NCBI RefSeq assembly: GCF_928391935.1
Contig: NZ_CAKMTD010000006.1
Coordinates: 1 to 64,000 of the forward strand
Reading direction: 5' to 3'
Origin: Rothia nasimurium
GTDB lineage: Bacteria > Actinomycetota > Actinomycetes > Actinomycetales > Micrococcaceae
Length of the DNA: 64,000 nucleotides
The translations under genes and the position numbers were made by a program. Numbering within the stretch: the stretch's first letter is position 1; each line of letters begins with the position of its first letter. Positions 38,905 to 47,321 of this stretch are shown one piece after another. The notes under the pieces were generated by a model. That model saw only the letters and a list, made by a program, of their open reading frames with translations, was not told the DNA's origin and did not search any database.

Positions 38905-40965
38905 CTAGAGCCCCAGTGCCTCGACCGCCCGAATCAGGGAGATATGGGCCAGGGCCTGCGGGAAGTTACCCGTCAGCCGCTGCCGGTCAAAATCGTACTC
39001 AGAGCTCATCAACCCCAGGTCATTGGCGCAGGCCAGCACGGTATCAAGCAGGGCCCGGCCGTCCGCCTCACGCCCGGAGCGAATATACTGCTCCGCCAGC
39101 CAGAGGGAGGAGACAAAGTGGGGGTTGTCCTGCCCCTCAAAACCGTCGTGGGAGTCAGAATTGTCGTAACGGTAAATCATGCCCGACGGGTGGGCGATCG
39201 TCTGCTCGATCCTCGCAACGGTTGCCAACATACGCTCATCATCCCAAGCCACAAGGCCAATCTGGGGTAGCTGCAGCAGGGAGGCGTCCACGGCAGTGCC
39301 GCCGTAGGTTGAGACGAAACAGCCCAAATCTGCGTTATAGCCCCGCTCAAGAATCTCCTCAGCAACGGCGTCGCGGCAGTGCTCCCAGGTGGAGGCGTCG
39401 CCGTCCAACCCGAAATCGCGCACCGCCGAAACCCCGGCGTCAAAGGCCGCCCACAGCATAGCCTGGGAGTGGGTATAGACGGCAGGTTCCCCGAAAGTCT
39501 CCCACATGGAGCGGTCAGGCTCCCCGATCCGGTCAGCCGCCGCGTTGAGCAGGGCCTTCTGCAGGGGCCAGGAAAGGTGGTCTTCAGCAACCCCGGCCTC
39601 CCGCAGGTTGGCGAAGGTAACGAGCACCTGCCCCAGGGCGTCCCCCTGGAACTGGTCGCCCGACCCGTTGCCGCTTCTCACCGGCTGGGAACCCTCATAA
39701 CCGGGCAGGGCCAGGCGGCGCTCAATATCGTCCTTTTCGCCGGCCAACCCGTAGACGGCGTGGACGCGGCGGGGGTTGTTGGCGAGCGCCCGCAGGATCC
39801 AGTTGCGCAGCTGGGCGGTTTCGCGTTCGTGGCCGTGGGTGAGCATAACGTCCATGGTCATGGCGACGTCGCGTAGCCAGGTGAAGCGGAAGTCGTAATT
39901 GCGTTTGCCGCCGATGACCTCGGGCAGGGAGGTGGTGACGGAGGCGACCAGGGCGCCGGTTTCGCGGGAGATGAGGGAGCGCAACAGGAGCAGGGAGCGC
40001 AGGCGGGCTTCCCGGTAACGGGTGTTGGCTTCTTCGCGGTGGTCCTCGGCGGTGGGGACAACCTGCTGGGCGGCGGTTTGGGCGATTTCCTGGTAGGTGT
40101 CGTGGTCGACTTCGGGGGTGGTGGTGTTGGATCCGGCCTCGCTGAGGGGGGTGGGGCGGGTTTCAGGGGCGGGGGTTTCTTCCAGGTCAGCGGGCGGTTC
40201 TAGTTCAGCCGAGATGGTGGTGGTGGCCGGGGCGGGGACGTCCTGCCCGGAGGGGGCGGGCGCATCGGGCTGGGCGGGGATGTAGAGGTCCGACCATTCG
40301 CGCCACTGGTCCTGAGTGTAGGTGAGGGCGGACAGGTAGTCGATGGGGGCGGGCGGGTTGTGGTTGGAGGCGAAGTAGGAGAGGGTGAAAGTGTAGCTTT
40401 GACCTGCGGAAACGGTGAAGGTTTCGGCCTTGGACTCGGGGTCGCCGTCGGGCAGGGAGTCCCCTCGGAAGACGAGGGCGTGGGGGCCTGCCATGCCGAC
40501 GAGCATGGAGGCGGCCGGGTCGGGGTTGCCCGCCGGGTCGGTTCCCTCGTAGTGGGTGACCCAGGGGACGGTCTTGCCGTAGTCGAAGCGGAGGGCCAGC
40601 TCGTGGTACATGGTGACCTCGCCGGTGAGGCCCTCGACGTTGCGGACGATGGTGGTGCCGCCCGAGAGGGGCATAAATTCAGTAACGCGCACGGAGGCTT
40701 CACCGACTGACCAGACGGTTTGCAGGATAAAGGTGTTTTCGAGGTAGGAGCGTTCGGTGCGGACTTCTTCAACGGGGGCGGGGTTGACTGATTCGAGGGG
40801 GGCCAGGAGCCAGCGGCCGTGTTCGCGTTCCCCCAGGAGGGCGGAGAAGACGGCGCGGGAGTCAAAGCGCGGGGCGCAGAACCAGTCAATGGAGCCGGTG
40901 CGGGAAACCAGCGCCCCGGTGTTCATGTCTGACAGGAGAGCGTAATCCTCGATGAATGAAGCCAT
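38905..40965 (-). CDS. Glycoside hydrolase family 15 enzyme (trehalase/glucoamylase type)
   Basis: 686 residues. The N-terminal beta-sandwich starts with the family pattern IEDYALLSDMNTGALVSRTGSIDWFC. The (alpha/alpha)6 catalytic domain from about residue 318 has TSLPEVIGGKRNYDFRFTWLRD and, near the end, ESSEYDFDRQRLTGNFPQA-like sequence (here MSSEYDFDRQRLTGNFPQA). Actinobacterial members of this branch often hydrolyse trehalose or maltose-type glucosides in the cytoplasm. Odd here is an acidic, Pro/Thr-rich insert of about 85 residues (230-315) between the two domains. It stands alone and is divergent from csoR. Confidence 0.88.
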   Translation of the reverse strand: MASFIEDYALLSDMNTGALVSRTGSIDWFCAPRFDSRAVFSALLGEREHGRWLLAPLESVNPAPVEEVRTERSYLENTFILQTVWSVGEASVRVTEFMPLSGGTTIVRNVEGLTGEVTMYHELALRFDYGKTVPWVTHYEGTDPAGNPDPAASMLVGMAGPHALVFRGDSLPDGDPESKAETFTVSAGQSYTFTLSYFASNHNPPAPIDYLSALTYTQDQWREWSDLYIPAQPDAPAPSGQDVPAPATTTISAELEPPADLEETPAPETRPTPLSEAGSNTTTPEVDHDTYQEIAQTAAQQVVPTAEDHREEANTRYREARLRSLLLLRSLISRETGALVASVTTSLPEVIGGKRNYDFRFTWLRDVAMTMDVMLTHGHERETAQLRNWILRALANNPRRVHAVYGLAGEKDDIERRLALPGYEGSQPVRSGNGSGDQFQGDALGQVLVTFANLREAGVAEDHLSWPLQKALLNAAADRIGEPDRSMWETFGEPAVYTHSQAMLWAAFDAGVSAVRDFGLDGDASTWEHCRDAVAEEILERGYNADLGCFVSTYGGTAVDASLLQLPQIGLVAWDDERMLATVARIEQTIAHPSGMIYRYDNSDSHDGFEGQDNPHFVSSLWLAEQYIRSGREADGRALLDTVLACANDLGLMSSEYDFDRQRLTGNFPQALAHISLIRAVEALGL

Positions 40966-41086
40966 AGAACCAGTCTAACAGGGGGCTTAGTATTGGCTGG
41001 CGGTGCCGAATGTCTCCGAAATTTTCATCCGTGCCTTCTAATGTCGCACTTTGGGCAATTTCGTGGGCATTCGAGATTCAACCCCC

Positions 41087-41114
41087 TTGCAAATATACCC
41101 CTAGGGGGTATATG
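41087..41114 (+). promoter_or_regulatory. csoR promoter with embedded CsoR operator
   Basis: TTGCAA (41087-41092) and TATATG (41109-41114) are separated by 16 bp that consist of the near-palindrome ATATACCCCTAGGGGG, a typical CsoR box. Transcription would begin around 41120-41122, next to the ATG at 41123, so the csoR message is leaderless or nearly so. Confidence 0.8.
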
Positions 41115-41122
41115 TTTAAGGC

Positions 41123-41470
41123 ATGAGCGAAGAACACTGCGCAACCCACCAGGCCAGCCCACCCGAGGGGCACCAGCACGGCTACACCGCCGACAAGGAC
41201 GCCTACCTCAAGCGCCTGCGCCGCATTGAGGGGCAGGTGCGCGGCATAGCCCGCATGGTCGATGAAGATGTGTACTGCATTGACATTTTGACCCAGGTCG
41301 CAGCCATCAATAAGGCCCTGCACAGCGTCTCTATCCAGCTGCTTGAAGACCATGTGCGCCACTGCGTCGTCGATGCTGCTACCCAGGCAGAAGCCACCGG
41401 CGACGCCGCCCCCCTCGACGACAAAATCAGCGAGGCTATGGCCGCCATTACCCGTCTGGTCAAAAGCTAA
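41123..41470 (+). CDS. csoR: Copper-sensing repressor CsoR
   Basis: 115 residues, a DUF156-type helical repressor that lets go of DNA when it binds Cu(I). The copper ligands are the canonical Cys-His-Cys set: Cys52 in DVYCIDIL, His77 and Cys81 in EDHVRHCVV. YLKRLRRIEGQVRGIARM is the DNA-binding helix region. The N-terminus is His-rich (CATHQASPPEGHQHGY). Its own operator fills the spacer of the promoter just upstream. It heads the csoR-copZ-copA-ydhK copper block, all on one strand. Confidence 0.97.
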   Translation: MSEEHCATHQASPPEGHQHGYTADKDAYLKRLRRIEGQVRGIARMVDEDVYCIDILTQVAAINKALHSVSIQLLEDHVRHCVVDAATQAEATGDAAPLDDKISEAMAAITRLVKS

Positions 41471-41552
41471 AAACCTAACCCCGGCGGGAGCCCACCGGCT
41501 CCCACCAACCCAAGTACGGGCGTCCGCGCCCCTCACCCCAAGGAGAAAACCC

Positions 41553-41768
41553 ATGTCAGCAACCATCGTCAAAGCAACCGGCCTCACCTGCAACCACTGC
41601 GCCATGAGCGTGCGCGAAGAAATCGAAGAAATTGAGAACGTCACCGGCGTAGAGGTCGACGTGGTCAAGGGCGGCGAATCCACCGTCACCATCAACCACA
41701 CCGGCGACCTGGACGCCGCCGCTGTCTCAGCCGCCATCGAAGAAGCCGGGTTCACCCCCGTCGGCTAA
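41553..41768 (+). CDS. copZ: Copper chaperone CopZ
   Basis: A 71-residue heavy-metal-associated domain that carries Cu(I) to the exporter. The metal site is GLTCNHCAMSV, with Thr where most members have Met (MxCxxC), and the fold ends AAIEEAGFTPVG. The ATG at 41553 has AAGGAG seven bases upstream. It lies 82 bp after csoR and 376 bp before copA; that large gap holds a repeat element. Confidence 0.95.
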   Translation: MSATIVKATGLTCNHCAMSVREEIEEIENVTGVEVDVVKGGESTVTINHTGDLDAAAVSAAIEEAGFTPVG

Positions 41769-41814
41769 TCACCGATACAGGGCGGACGCGCATCTCAGCC
41801 GACTCAGTTTTCTA

Positions 41815-42080
41815 GGGCTGTGGAGGGCGGCTTTATCCAGGGGCAAACACCTCTCCCTATGGGGTGCGGACGCGCGTCTCTGCCAACTAACCTTCTCGCG
41901 GGCTCGCAAGCTCGCACGCGATTCATGCCAGCCCCAGCCAGTTGGCTACCGACGCGCACCCGCACCTGCGGGCGACGGAGGGCGGCTGGCGCCCAGCTGG
42001 CTCCGGGGCTGGCGTGAATTGCGACGAGCCCCCAGGCGAGGAGCAAGAGGGTCGCTGGGCAAAGCCGCCCTCCAAAGCCC
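41815..42080. mobile_element. 266-bp non-coding element with terminal inverted repeats (MITE-like)
   Basis: The ends are 20-bp inverted repeats with one mismatch: GGGCTGTGGAGGGCGGCTTT at 41815-41834 and the complement of GGGCTTTGGAGGGCGGCTTT at 42061-42080. No reading frame of note lies inside. The interior contains structured motif copy 2 (41863-41966) and a degenerate inverted third copy (about 41990-42050: CAGCTGGCTCCGGGGCTGG then GTGAATTGCGACGAGCCC). I see no target-site duplication. Confidence 0.5.
41863..41966 (+). ncRNA. Candidate structured RNA or repeat element, copy 2 (copZ-copA)
   Basis: GGTGCGG-AC-GCGCGTC (41863-41878) pairs with GACGCGC-AC-CCGCACC (41951-41966). A 3/4-nt internal loop and GCCAAC/GTTGGC (41882-41887, 41941-41946) follow. 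The single strand TAACCTTCT (41888-41896) is identical to copy 1, the hairpin is closed by CGCG/CGCG, and ATTCATGCCAGCCCCAGCCA (41921-41940) differs from copy 1 at one base. Two of six pairs in the inner helix and one in the hairpin stem are compensatory changes relative to copy 1. Confidence 0.55.
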
Positions 42081-42144
42081 GCGATATGCGCCCGGCCCCA
42101 GGCACCGATAGACACAACAAACACATCAAGTGAAAGAAGGCGTC

Positions 42145-44421
42145 ATGCCCACCCAATCCACCGCTGAGGTTTTCACCGGTGACACCCGTATCGTGAATCT
42201 GAATGTGGGGGGTATGACCTGCGCGTCCTGTGTGGGGCGGGTGGAGCGTAAGCTCAAGAAGATTGGGGTGGAGCCCTCGGTTAACCTTCCGCTGGAAACT
42301 GCCCGGGTGGTTGCACCCGCCTCTATCACCGATGAGCAGTTGATTGAGACCATTGAGAAGGCTGGCTACTCAGCCAGTCTCAAGCAGGACGCTGTGGAGC
42401 AGGCGGATGAGGCCGGGCAGGATTCGCTCGCCCCGCGCCTGTGGGTAGCGGCTGTTTTCACCCTGCCGGTCTTTCTGATATCTATGTTTGCTACCTTCCA
42501 GTTCCCCCACTGGGGCTGGGTGGTTGCAGCCCTGACCCTGCCGGTGGCCACCTGGGCGGCTATGCCCTTCCACCGCCCGGCCTGGACTAACCTGCGGCAC
42601 GGCTCGTTCACCATGGACACCCTCATTTCTCTGGGTGTGGTTGCTTCTTACGCTTTTTCGCTCTGGCAGCTGGCCATGGATCCGGCTATGACCGCCCATG
42701 CCGGGCACGGGGCGTCCGCAGGCGGGCACGGCATGGACCACATGCTCTACTTCGATGCCGCCGCCATGATTACCCTCTTCCTACTGGCTGGGCGCACCAT
42801 TGAACACCGTACCGCCCGGCGGTCCTCCCAGGCCCTGCGGGCCCTGCTGAATCTGGGGGCTAAGTCTGCCACGGTGCTGCAGGGCGGGCGGGAAGTGCAG
42901 ATTCCCGTCAAGGACCTGCTGCCCGGCGACATCTTTCTGGTGCGCCCCGGCGAGAAAATCGCGGTGGACGGCGAGGTCCTTGAAGGACGCTCAGCGGTGG
43001 ATACCTCCCTGCTAACCGGTGAGTCTGTGCCGGTTGAGGTGGGGGTGGGGGACGCCGTCGTTGGCGCGACCGTCAATACGTCCGGCTCCCTGACGGTGCG
43101 GGCAACCCGGGTGGGGGCCGATACCGTGCTGGCCCAAATGAGTCGCACCGTGGCTGAGGCCCAGTCCACCAAGGCTCCTATCGCCCGCCTGGCAGATAGG
43201 GTTTCTGCGGTTTTCGTTCCGATTGTCATTGGGCTGGCCCTGGCCACCCTAGCAGGCTGGTTGTTGCTGACCGGCGACCTCAACGCCGCCTTTACCGCAG
43301 CCGTGTCGGTGCTGGTCATCGCCTGCCCCTGCGCCCTGGGTCTGGCTACCCCTACAGCCCTGCTGGCTGGTACCTCGCGCGGTTCCCAGCTGGGTATTCT
43401 GATTCGTTCAGCCCAGGTGCTCGAATCCACCAAGCACCTGCGCACCGTGGTGCTCGATAAGACCGGCACCGTCACCACCGGTGCCTTCACCCTGGCTGAG
43501 GTAACCCCCTTAGCGGGCTTTGAAGCCCAGGACGCAGGGCGTCTGCTGGCGGTGGCCGGGGCGGCTGAGAGCCGCTCTGAGCACCCCATTGCCCGGGCTA
43601 TCACCCAGGCAGCCCAGGCTGCTGGAGCGGGTTCCTCTCTGCCTGAAGTCACCACCTTTGAGTCAGCCCCCGGCGGGGGCGTGCGAGCCACCCTGCTGGA
43701 AGAGGTTTCCTCGGGCGAAAGCCGAGAAATCACGGCTCTAGTGGGTCAGGCCAGCTTCTTAGCTGCCGAAGGTATCGAGCTGAGCGAAGCCCACACCCGC
43801 ACCCTACTGGCCGGGCAGGAGGCCGGGCGCACCACCGTCGTCCTTGCTTTCAACGGGCAGCCCGCGGCCCTGCTGGCCCTGCAGGACACCCCCAAGCCGG
43901 GGGCGTCCGAAGCCCTGGCAGAACTCAAGGAGCTGGGGCTCACCCCGGTTCTACTGACCGGGGACGCCGAACCCGTCGCCCGTGCGGTAGCTACCCGGGT
44001 GGGCATTGACTCCGCGAATGTTTATGCGGGAGTTAGCCCCTCCGATAAGCTGGCCACCATCACCCGCCTGCAAGAGGGCGGGGTGGGGGTCGCCATGGTG
44101 GGCGACGGCGTGAATGACGCGGCCGCCCTGGCCAAGGCCGATGTGGGCGTGGCCATGGGGTCGGGCACCGACGTGGCTATGGAGGCTGCCGATATGACCA
44201 TTGTGCGTAGTGACCTGGGCTCACTGCCAACGGCCATTCGACTCTCGCGGGCCACCTTGCGCCTCATTAAGAGCAACCTCTTCTGGGCCTTTGCCTACAA
44301 CACGGTGGCTATTCCGGTAGCAGCAGCAGGCCTGCTCAACCCCATGATTGCAGCAGCAGCCATGGCCTTCTCCTCAGTCTTCGTGGTACTCAACTCCACC
44401 CGCCTGCTCCGCTTTTCCTAA
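42145..44421 (+). CDS. copA: Copper-exporting P-type ATPase CopA
   Basis: A 758-residue P1B-1 ATPase that pumps Cu(I) out of the cell. One N-terminal metal-binding domain has GMTCASC at 23-29. A His-rich outer loop ([15 protein letters not shown]) lies between the early membrane segments. Core motifs are TGES at 291-294, the CPC transport site in [13 protein letters not shown] (394-396), phosphorylated Asp438 in [15 protein letters not shown], and [20 protein letters not shown] near residue 655. AGAAGG four bases before the ATG at 42145 decides the start over a GTG at 42130. It belongs to the csoR copper block. Confidence 0.97.
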   Translation: MPTQSTAEVFTGDTRIVNLNVGGMTCASCVGRVERKLKKIGVEPSVNLPLETARVVAPASITDEQLIETIEKAGYSASLKQDAVEQADEAGQDSLAPRLWVAAVFTLPVFLISMFATFQFPHWGWVVAALTLPVATWAAMPFHRPAWTNLRHGSFTMDTLISLGVVASYAFSLWQLAMDPAMTAHAGHGASAGGHGMDHMLYFDAAAMITLFLLAGRTIEHRTARRSSQALRALLNLGAKSATVLQGGREVQIPVKDLLPGDIFLVRPGEKIAVDGEVLEGRSAVDTSLLTGESVPVEVGVGDAVVGATVNTSGSLTVRATRVGADTVLAQMSRTVAEAQSTKAPIARLADRVSAVFVPIVIGLALATLAGWLLLTGDLNAAFTAAVSVLVIACPCALGLATPTALLAGTSRGSQLGILIRSAQVLESTKHLRTVVLDKTGTVTTGAFTLAEVTPLAGFEAQDAGRLLAVAGAAESRSEHPIARAITQAAQAAGAGSSLPEVTTFESAPGGGVRATLLEEVSSGESREITALVGQASFLAAEGIELSEAHTRTLLAGQEAGRTTVVLAFNGQPAALLALQDTPKPGASEALAELKELGLTPVLLTGDAEPVARAVATRVGIDSANVYAGVSPSDKLATITRLQEGGVGVAMVGDGVNDAAALAKADVGVAMGSGTDVAMEAADMTIVRSDLGSLPTAIRLSRATLRLIKSNLFWAFAYNTVAIPVAAAGLLNPMIAAAAMAFSSVFVVLNSTRLLRFS

Positions 44422-44450
44422 CACCCCAACCAACGCCCCAGGAGGCACCT

Positions 44451-45026
44451 ATGAAAACCCTACCCACCCGCGTCCTCGCCCTCGCTGCCCTATCTCTGCT
44501 GGCTCTGACCGCCTGCGGGTCCAACGAGTCAAATGCTAAAAACGAGGCTGAGGCTCTGGTCTCGTCAGCTGCCGCAGCCCACGCTGATCACGCCAACCAC
44601 CCGACAGATGGCGGGCCCGCACCTGCCGGTATCGCTGAAGCATCAGACCCCACCTACCCGGTTGGCACCGAGGTTGTACTCGCCGCTGACCACATGAGTG
44701 GTATGGACGGGGCTACCGCCACCATCGTGGGCGCCTACCAGACCTACACCTACTCGGTGAACTACACCCCTACCGATGGCTCTGACCCCGTCACCGACCA
44801 CAAGTGGGTTGTGCAGGAAGAACTGGCGGACGCCGGGAGTGAGCGCCTTTCCGACGGCGCCCCCGTGACCATCGAGGCTGAGCACATGACCGGCATGAAG
44901 GGAGCTGAGGGAACGGTTGAGTCATCCACCGATGAGACCGTTTATATGGTGGACTTCACTTCCAGTGGCATGACCATGAAGAACCATAAGTGGGTCACTG
45001 AATCCGAGATTGAAGGGGTCAAGTAA
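44451..45026 (+). CDS. YdhK-family (DUF1541) lipoprotein
   Basis: A 191-residue surface lipoprotein: signal peptide with lipobox LLALTAC (Cys22), a His/Ala-rich linker (AAAHADHANHP), then two DUF1541 repeats of about 55 residues. Each repeat contains an ADHMSGMDGA / AEHMTGMKGA core and DHKWV / NHKWV. The HM-GM cores are plausible Cu(I) ligands. The position 29 bp after copA supports a role in binding or sequestering copper outside the membrane; the family is otherwise uncharacterised. It is the last gene of the copper block. Confidence 0.9.
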   Translation: MKTLPTRVLALAALSLLALTACGSNESNAKNEAEALVSSAAAAHADHANHPTDGGPAPAGIAEASDPTYPVGTEVVLAADHMSGMDGATATIVGAYQTYTYSVNYTPTDGSDPVTDHKWVVQEELADAGSERLSDGAPVTIEAEHMTGMKGAEGTVESSTDETVYMVDFTSSGMTMKNHKWVTESEIEGVK

Positions 45027-45053
45027 CTCCTCATTCTCAAAGGGACCACGAAA

Positions 45054-45090
45054 CTTCAAAAGGACCGCATACTATGCGGTCCTTTTGAAG
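45054..45090. terminator. Bidirectional terminator, 17-bp perfect stem
   Basis: CTTCAAAAGGACCGCAT (45054-45070) and ATGCGGTCCTTTTGAAG (45074-45090) flank a 3-nt loop; outer GGGACC/GGTCCC can extend it. It lies between the convergent lipoprotein and flavin-oxidoreductase genes. Confidence 0.8.
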
Positions 45091-45125
45091 AAATGAGGTC
45101 CCCTTGCTAGGGGCGGGAACGGGGG

Positions 45126-46133
45126 TTAGAGCGCGGGCTTAATGTCGCGGACGATGGCCTCCAGCTGGCGCAGGTTAAAATCAACTCCCAGCATGTTGGG
45201 AATGGTCACCAGCAGGGTGTCTGCCTCAGCTACGGCCTCGTCCTGGGCCAGCTCTTCGGCGATTTTGTCGGGCTCGCCAATGTAGCTCTTGCCGAAGCGG
45301 GAGACGGCGCCGTCCAGAATACCGACCTGGTCCTGGCCCTCCGCCTGGGCGCGTAGGCCGAAGTAGTAGTTACTCTGCTCGTCAATAATCGGAATGATCG
45401 AGCGCGAAACCGAGGTGCGCGGGGTACCCTCGTGCCCGGCGTCCGCCCAGGCCTGCTTGAAGATACGCAGCTGTTCGGCCTGCAGCTGGTCAAAGGGCAC
45501 ACCGGTGTCTTCCAGCAGCAGGGTGGAGGACATCAGGTTCATGCCCTGCTCGCCGGTCCAGCGGGCGGTGTCGCGGGTGCCAGCACCCCACCAGATACGG
45601 CGGGGCAGGCCGGGTGACTGGGGCGTAATGGGGTCGAGCTGGGTGGGGTCAGAAATGCTCTGGGCAATGCCCTTACCGGCAATGGCCTCGCGGAAGAGGG
45701 CGGTGTGGCGGCGGGCCATGTCAGCCTCGTCCTCGCCCTCAGCGGGCAGGTAACCGAAGTGGGCAAAGCCCTTGTAGACGGTTTCGGGGGACCCGCGGGA
45801 GATACCCAGCTGCAGGCGCTCGTTACCGGCAATCAGATCGACCATGGCAGCCTGTTCTGCCATGTAGAGCGGGTTTTCGTAGCGCATGTCGATGACGCCG
45901 GTGCCCAGCTCGATGGCGGAGGTGCGGGCCCCGGCTGCGGCCAGCAGGGGGAAGGGGGACATCTGCTGTTGGGCGAAGTGGTGGACGCGGTAGAAGGCCC
46001 CGTCGAGCCCGATGTCTTCGGCGCCGACGGCCAGGTCGATGGCCTGGTGGAGCATGTCGGCTCCTGTGCGGGTTTTGGAGCCGGGGTAGTCGCCGTAGTG
46101 ACCGAAGGAGAGGAAGCCTATTTTAGGTGCCAT
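45126..46133 (-). CDS. LLM-class flavin-dependent oxidoreductase
   Basis: 335 residues of the bacterial luciferase-like TIM-barrel family, which use reduced FMN or F420. Family segments are GAYRVHHFA-like (GAFYRVHHFAQQQ), TSAIELGTGVIDMRYENPLYMAEQAAMVD and ERLQLGISRGSPETVYKGF (core ERLQLGISRGSP). The end, VTIPNMLGVDFNLRQLEAI, is also typical. The substrate cannot be told. It lies 78 bp after the AraC-type regulator gene on the same strand, possibly co-transcribed. Confidence 0.88.
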   Translation of the reverse strand: MAPKIGFLSFGHYGDYPGSKTRTGADMLHQAIDLAVGAEDIGLDGAFYRVHHFAQQQMSPFPLLAAAGARTSAIELGTGVIDMRYENPLYMAEQAAMVDLIAGNERLQLGISRGSPETVYKGFAHFGYLPAEGEDEADMARRHTALFREAIAGKGIAQSISDPTQLDPITPQSPGLPRRIWWGAGTRDTARWTGEQGMNLMSSTLLLEDTGVPFDQLQAEQLRIFKQAWADAGHEGTPRTSVSRSIIPIIDEQSNYYFGLRAQAEGQDQVGILDGAVSRFGKSYIGEPDKIAEELAQDEAVAEADTLLVTIPNMLGVDFNLRQLEAIVRDIKPAL

Positions 46134-46211
46134 GATTGTATGCCTTTCAGGGTAGTTTTCCTTACAGGCATTACTTTACCAGGAAAGCATTTTGGGGGCT
46201 AGACCCCACCC

Positions 46212-47171
46212 CTACTCAAGAATCATCCGCGCCCGATAGGCCGAAGGTGACTCCCCATACTCGGCCTTAAAAGCCTTGCTCACATGCGACGGGTCAAACA
46301 GGGCATAGCGGGCGCTAATGGTCTGCACCGAATCCCCCCGGTAGAGGGGATTAGCAAGATCCTCCCGAATGCACTCCAGGCGGCGGGAGCGGATAAAGCT
46401 CGACACCGTCTGCTGCTGGGCAGCGAACCGCCCGTGCAGCTGCCGCAGGGAGATATAGAGGGCCTCGGCAATCTTGCCCGGCCCCAGGTCAGGATCTGAG
46501 AGGTGCTCTTCAATGTAGGCAACCGCCTGGTGGTAGAGCATATTGCCCGGCTGGCGCCCGGCTTCACTGGATTCTGCCACCATCACGGTAATCACCATTT
46601 CGAGGGCTGACCGCACCAGGGCCAGGGCGTGCGGCCCGCTCAGTTCTTCAATGTTGGCGGCCAGCTGCTCAAAGAGGGGCACGGCGAACTTTCCGAGCCC
46701 CTGGGAGTCTGACACCGGGGTTGCGGTGATAACCCCCAGGTAGTCTGCTCCCAGGTGGATGAAGTTTTGGGGGAAGAGGACGATGAGGCTGCGTTGATTA
46801 TCGATATAGTCCAACTGGTAGGGGCGTTTGGTGACATAGAGGGCCAGGTCGCCGGGCCCCAGGGTGCAGGTTCGCCCGTCCTGGGTAATGGTGGCCTGCC
46901 CTTCAAGTTGCAGACTGAGTTTGCAGTAGCCGCCGTGGGCTAGGTCGTCGGCGGTGGGTTCGCGGGTGACGGTGTGGGCGGGGGTGTGCATGTCGAAGAG
47001 GTGGACTTCCCCCAGGGAGGCGGTGCGGACGCTGGCGATAAAGTTTTCGGAATCGGGGGCAGTGATGTTGAGTAGGCCGAAGCTTTCCCGGGCCCCGGCG
47101 ATCCATTGGGGCAGGTTCATGTGTTCGTGCTGGCGGAAGCTGTAGGGTTCGGGGGCTTCTGTCTCGCGCAT
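46212..47171 (-). CDS. AraC-family transcriptional regulator (FeaR-like)
   Basis: 319 residues. An AraC-binding-like sensor domain lies at about 25-190 (HGGYCKLSLQLEGQATITQDG), and a C-terminal AraC helix-turn-helix pair at 215-315 (KIAEALYISLRQLHGRFAAQQ and YALFDPSHVSKAFKAEYGESPSAYRA, each shown as its core). This arrangement resembles FeaR, the activator of aromatic aldehyde oxidation. The ATG at 47171 is chosen because AAAGG is six bases upstream. It is divergent from an aldehyde dehydrogenase gene with a palindrome between them, so that gene is its likely target. Confidence 0.88.
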   Translation of the reverse strand: MRETEAPEPYSFRQHEHMNLPQWIAGARESFGLLNITAPDSENFIASVRTASLGEVHLFDMHTPAHTVTREPTADDLAHGGYCKLSLQLEGQATITQDGRTCTLGPGDLALYVTKRPYQLDYIDNQRSLIVLFPQNFIHLGADYLGVITATPVSDSQGLGKFAVPLFEQLAANIEELSGPHALALVRSALEMVITVMVAESSEAGRQPGNMLYHQAVAYIEEHLSDPDLGPGKIAEALYISLRQLHGRFAAQQQTVSSFIRSRRLECIREDLANPLYRGDSVQTISARYALFDPSHVSKAFKAEYGESPSAYRARMILE

Positions 47172-47278
47172 GAACTGCCTTTCACAGGTGATTGGGCGGC
47201 CCCCACCACAATTCGTGACCCACAGCACAGTAAGACAAAGTTTCTGCACGGGCCACCTAACACAGCAGGGGTGGTGAC

Positions 47279-47295
47279 TTACATCATAGATGTAA
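47279..47295. promoter_or_regulatory. Palindrome before the aldehyde dehydrogenase gene
   Basis: TTACATCATAGATGTAA has perfect 7-bp arms around ATA. It is 27 bp before the dehydrogenase ATG in the 150-bp divergent gap and could bind a dimeric regulator or overlap the promoter. Confidence 0.4.
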
Positions 47296-47321
47296 CCGTA
47301 CCCAACATCAAGGAGATGACA

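Noticed and set aside
41500-41550. csoR-copZ gap examined for a second CsoR box
   Set aside because: No ATACCCC/GGGGTAT palindrome is present; the genes are most simply one transcript from the csoR promoter.
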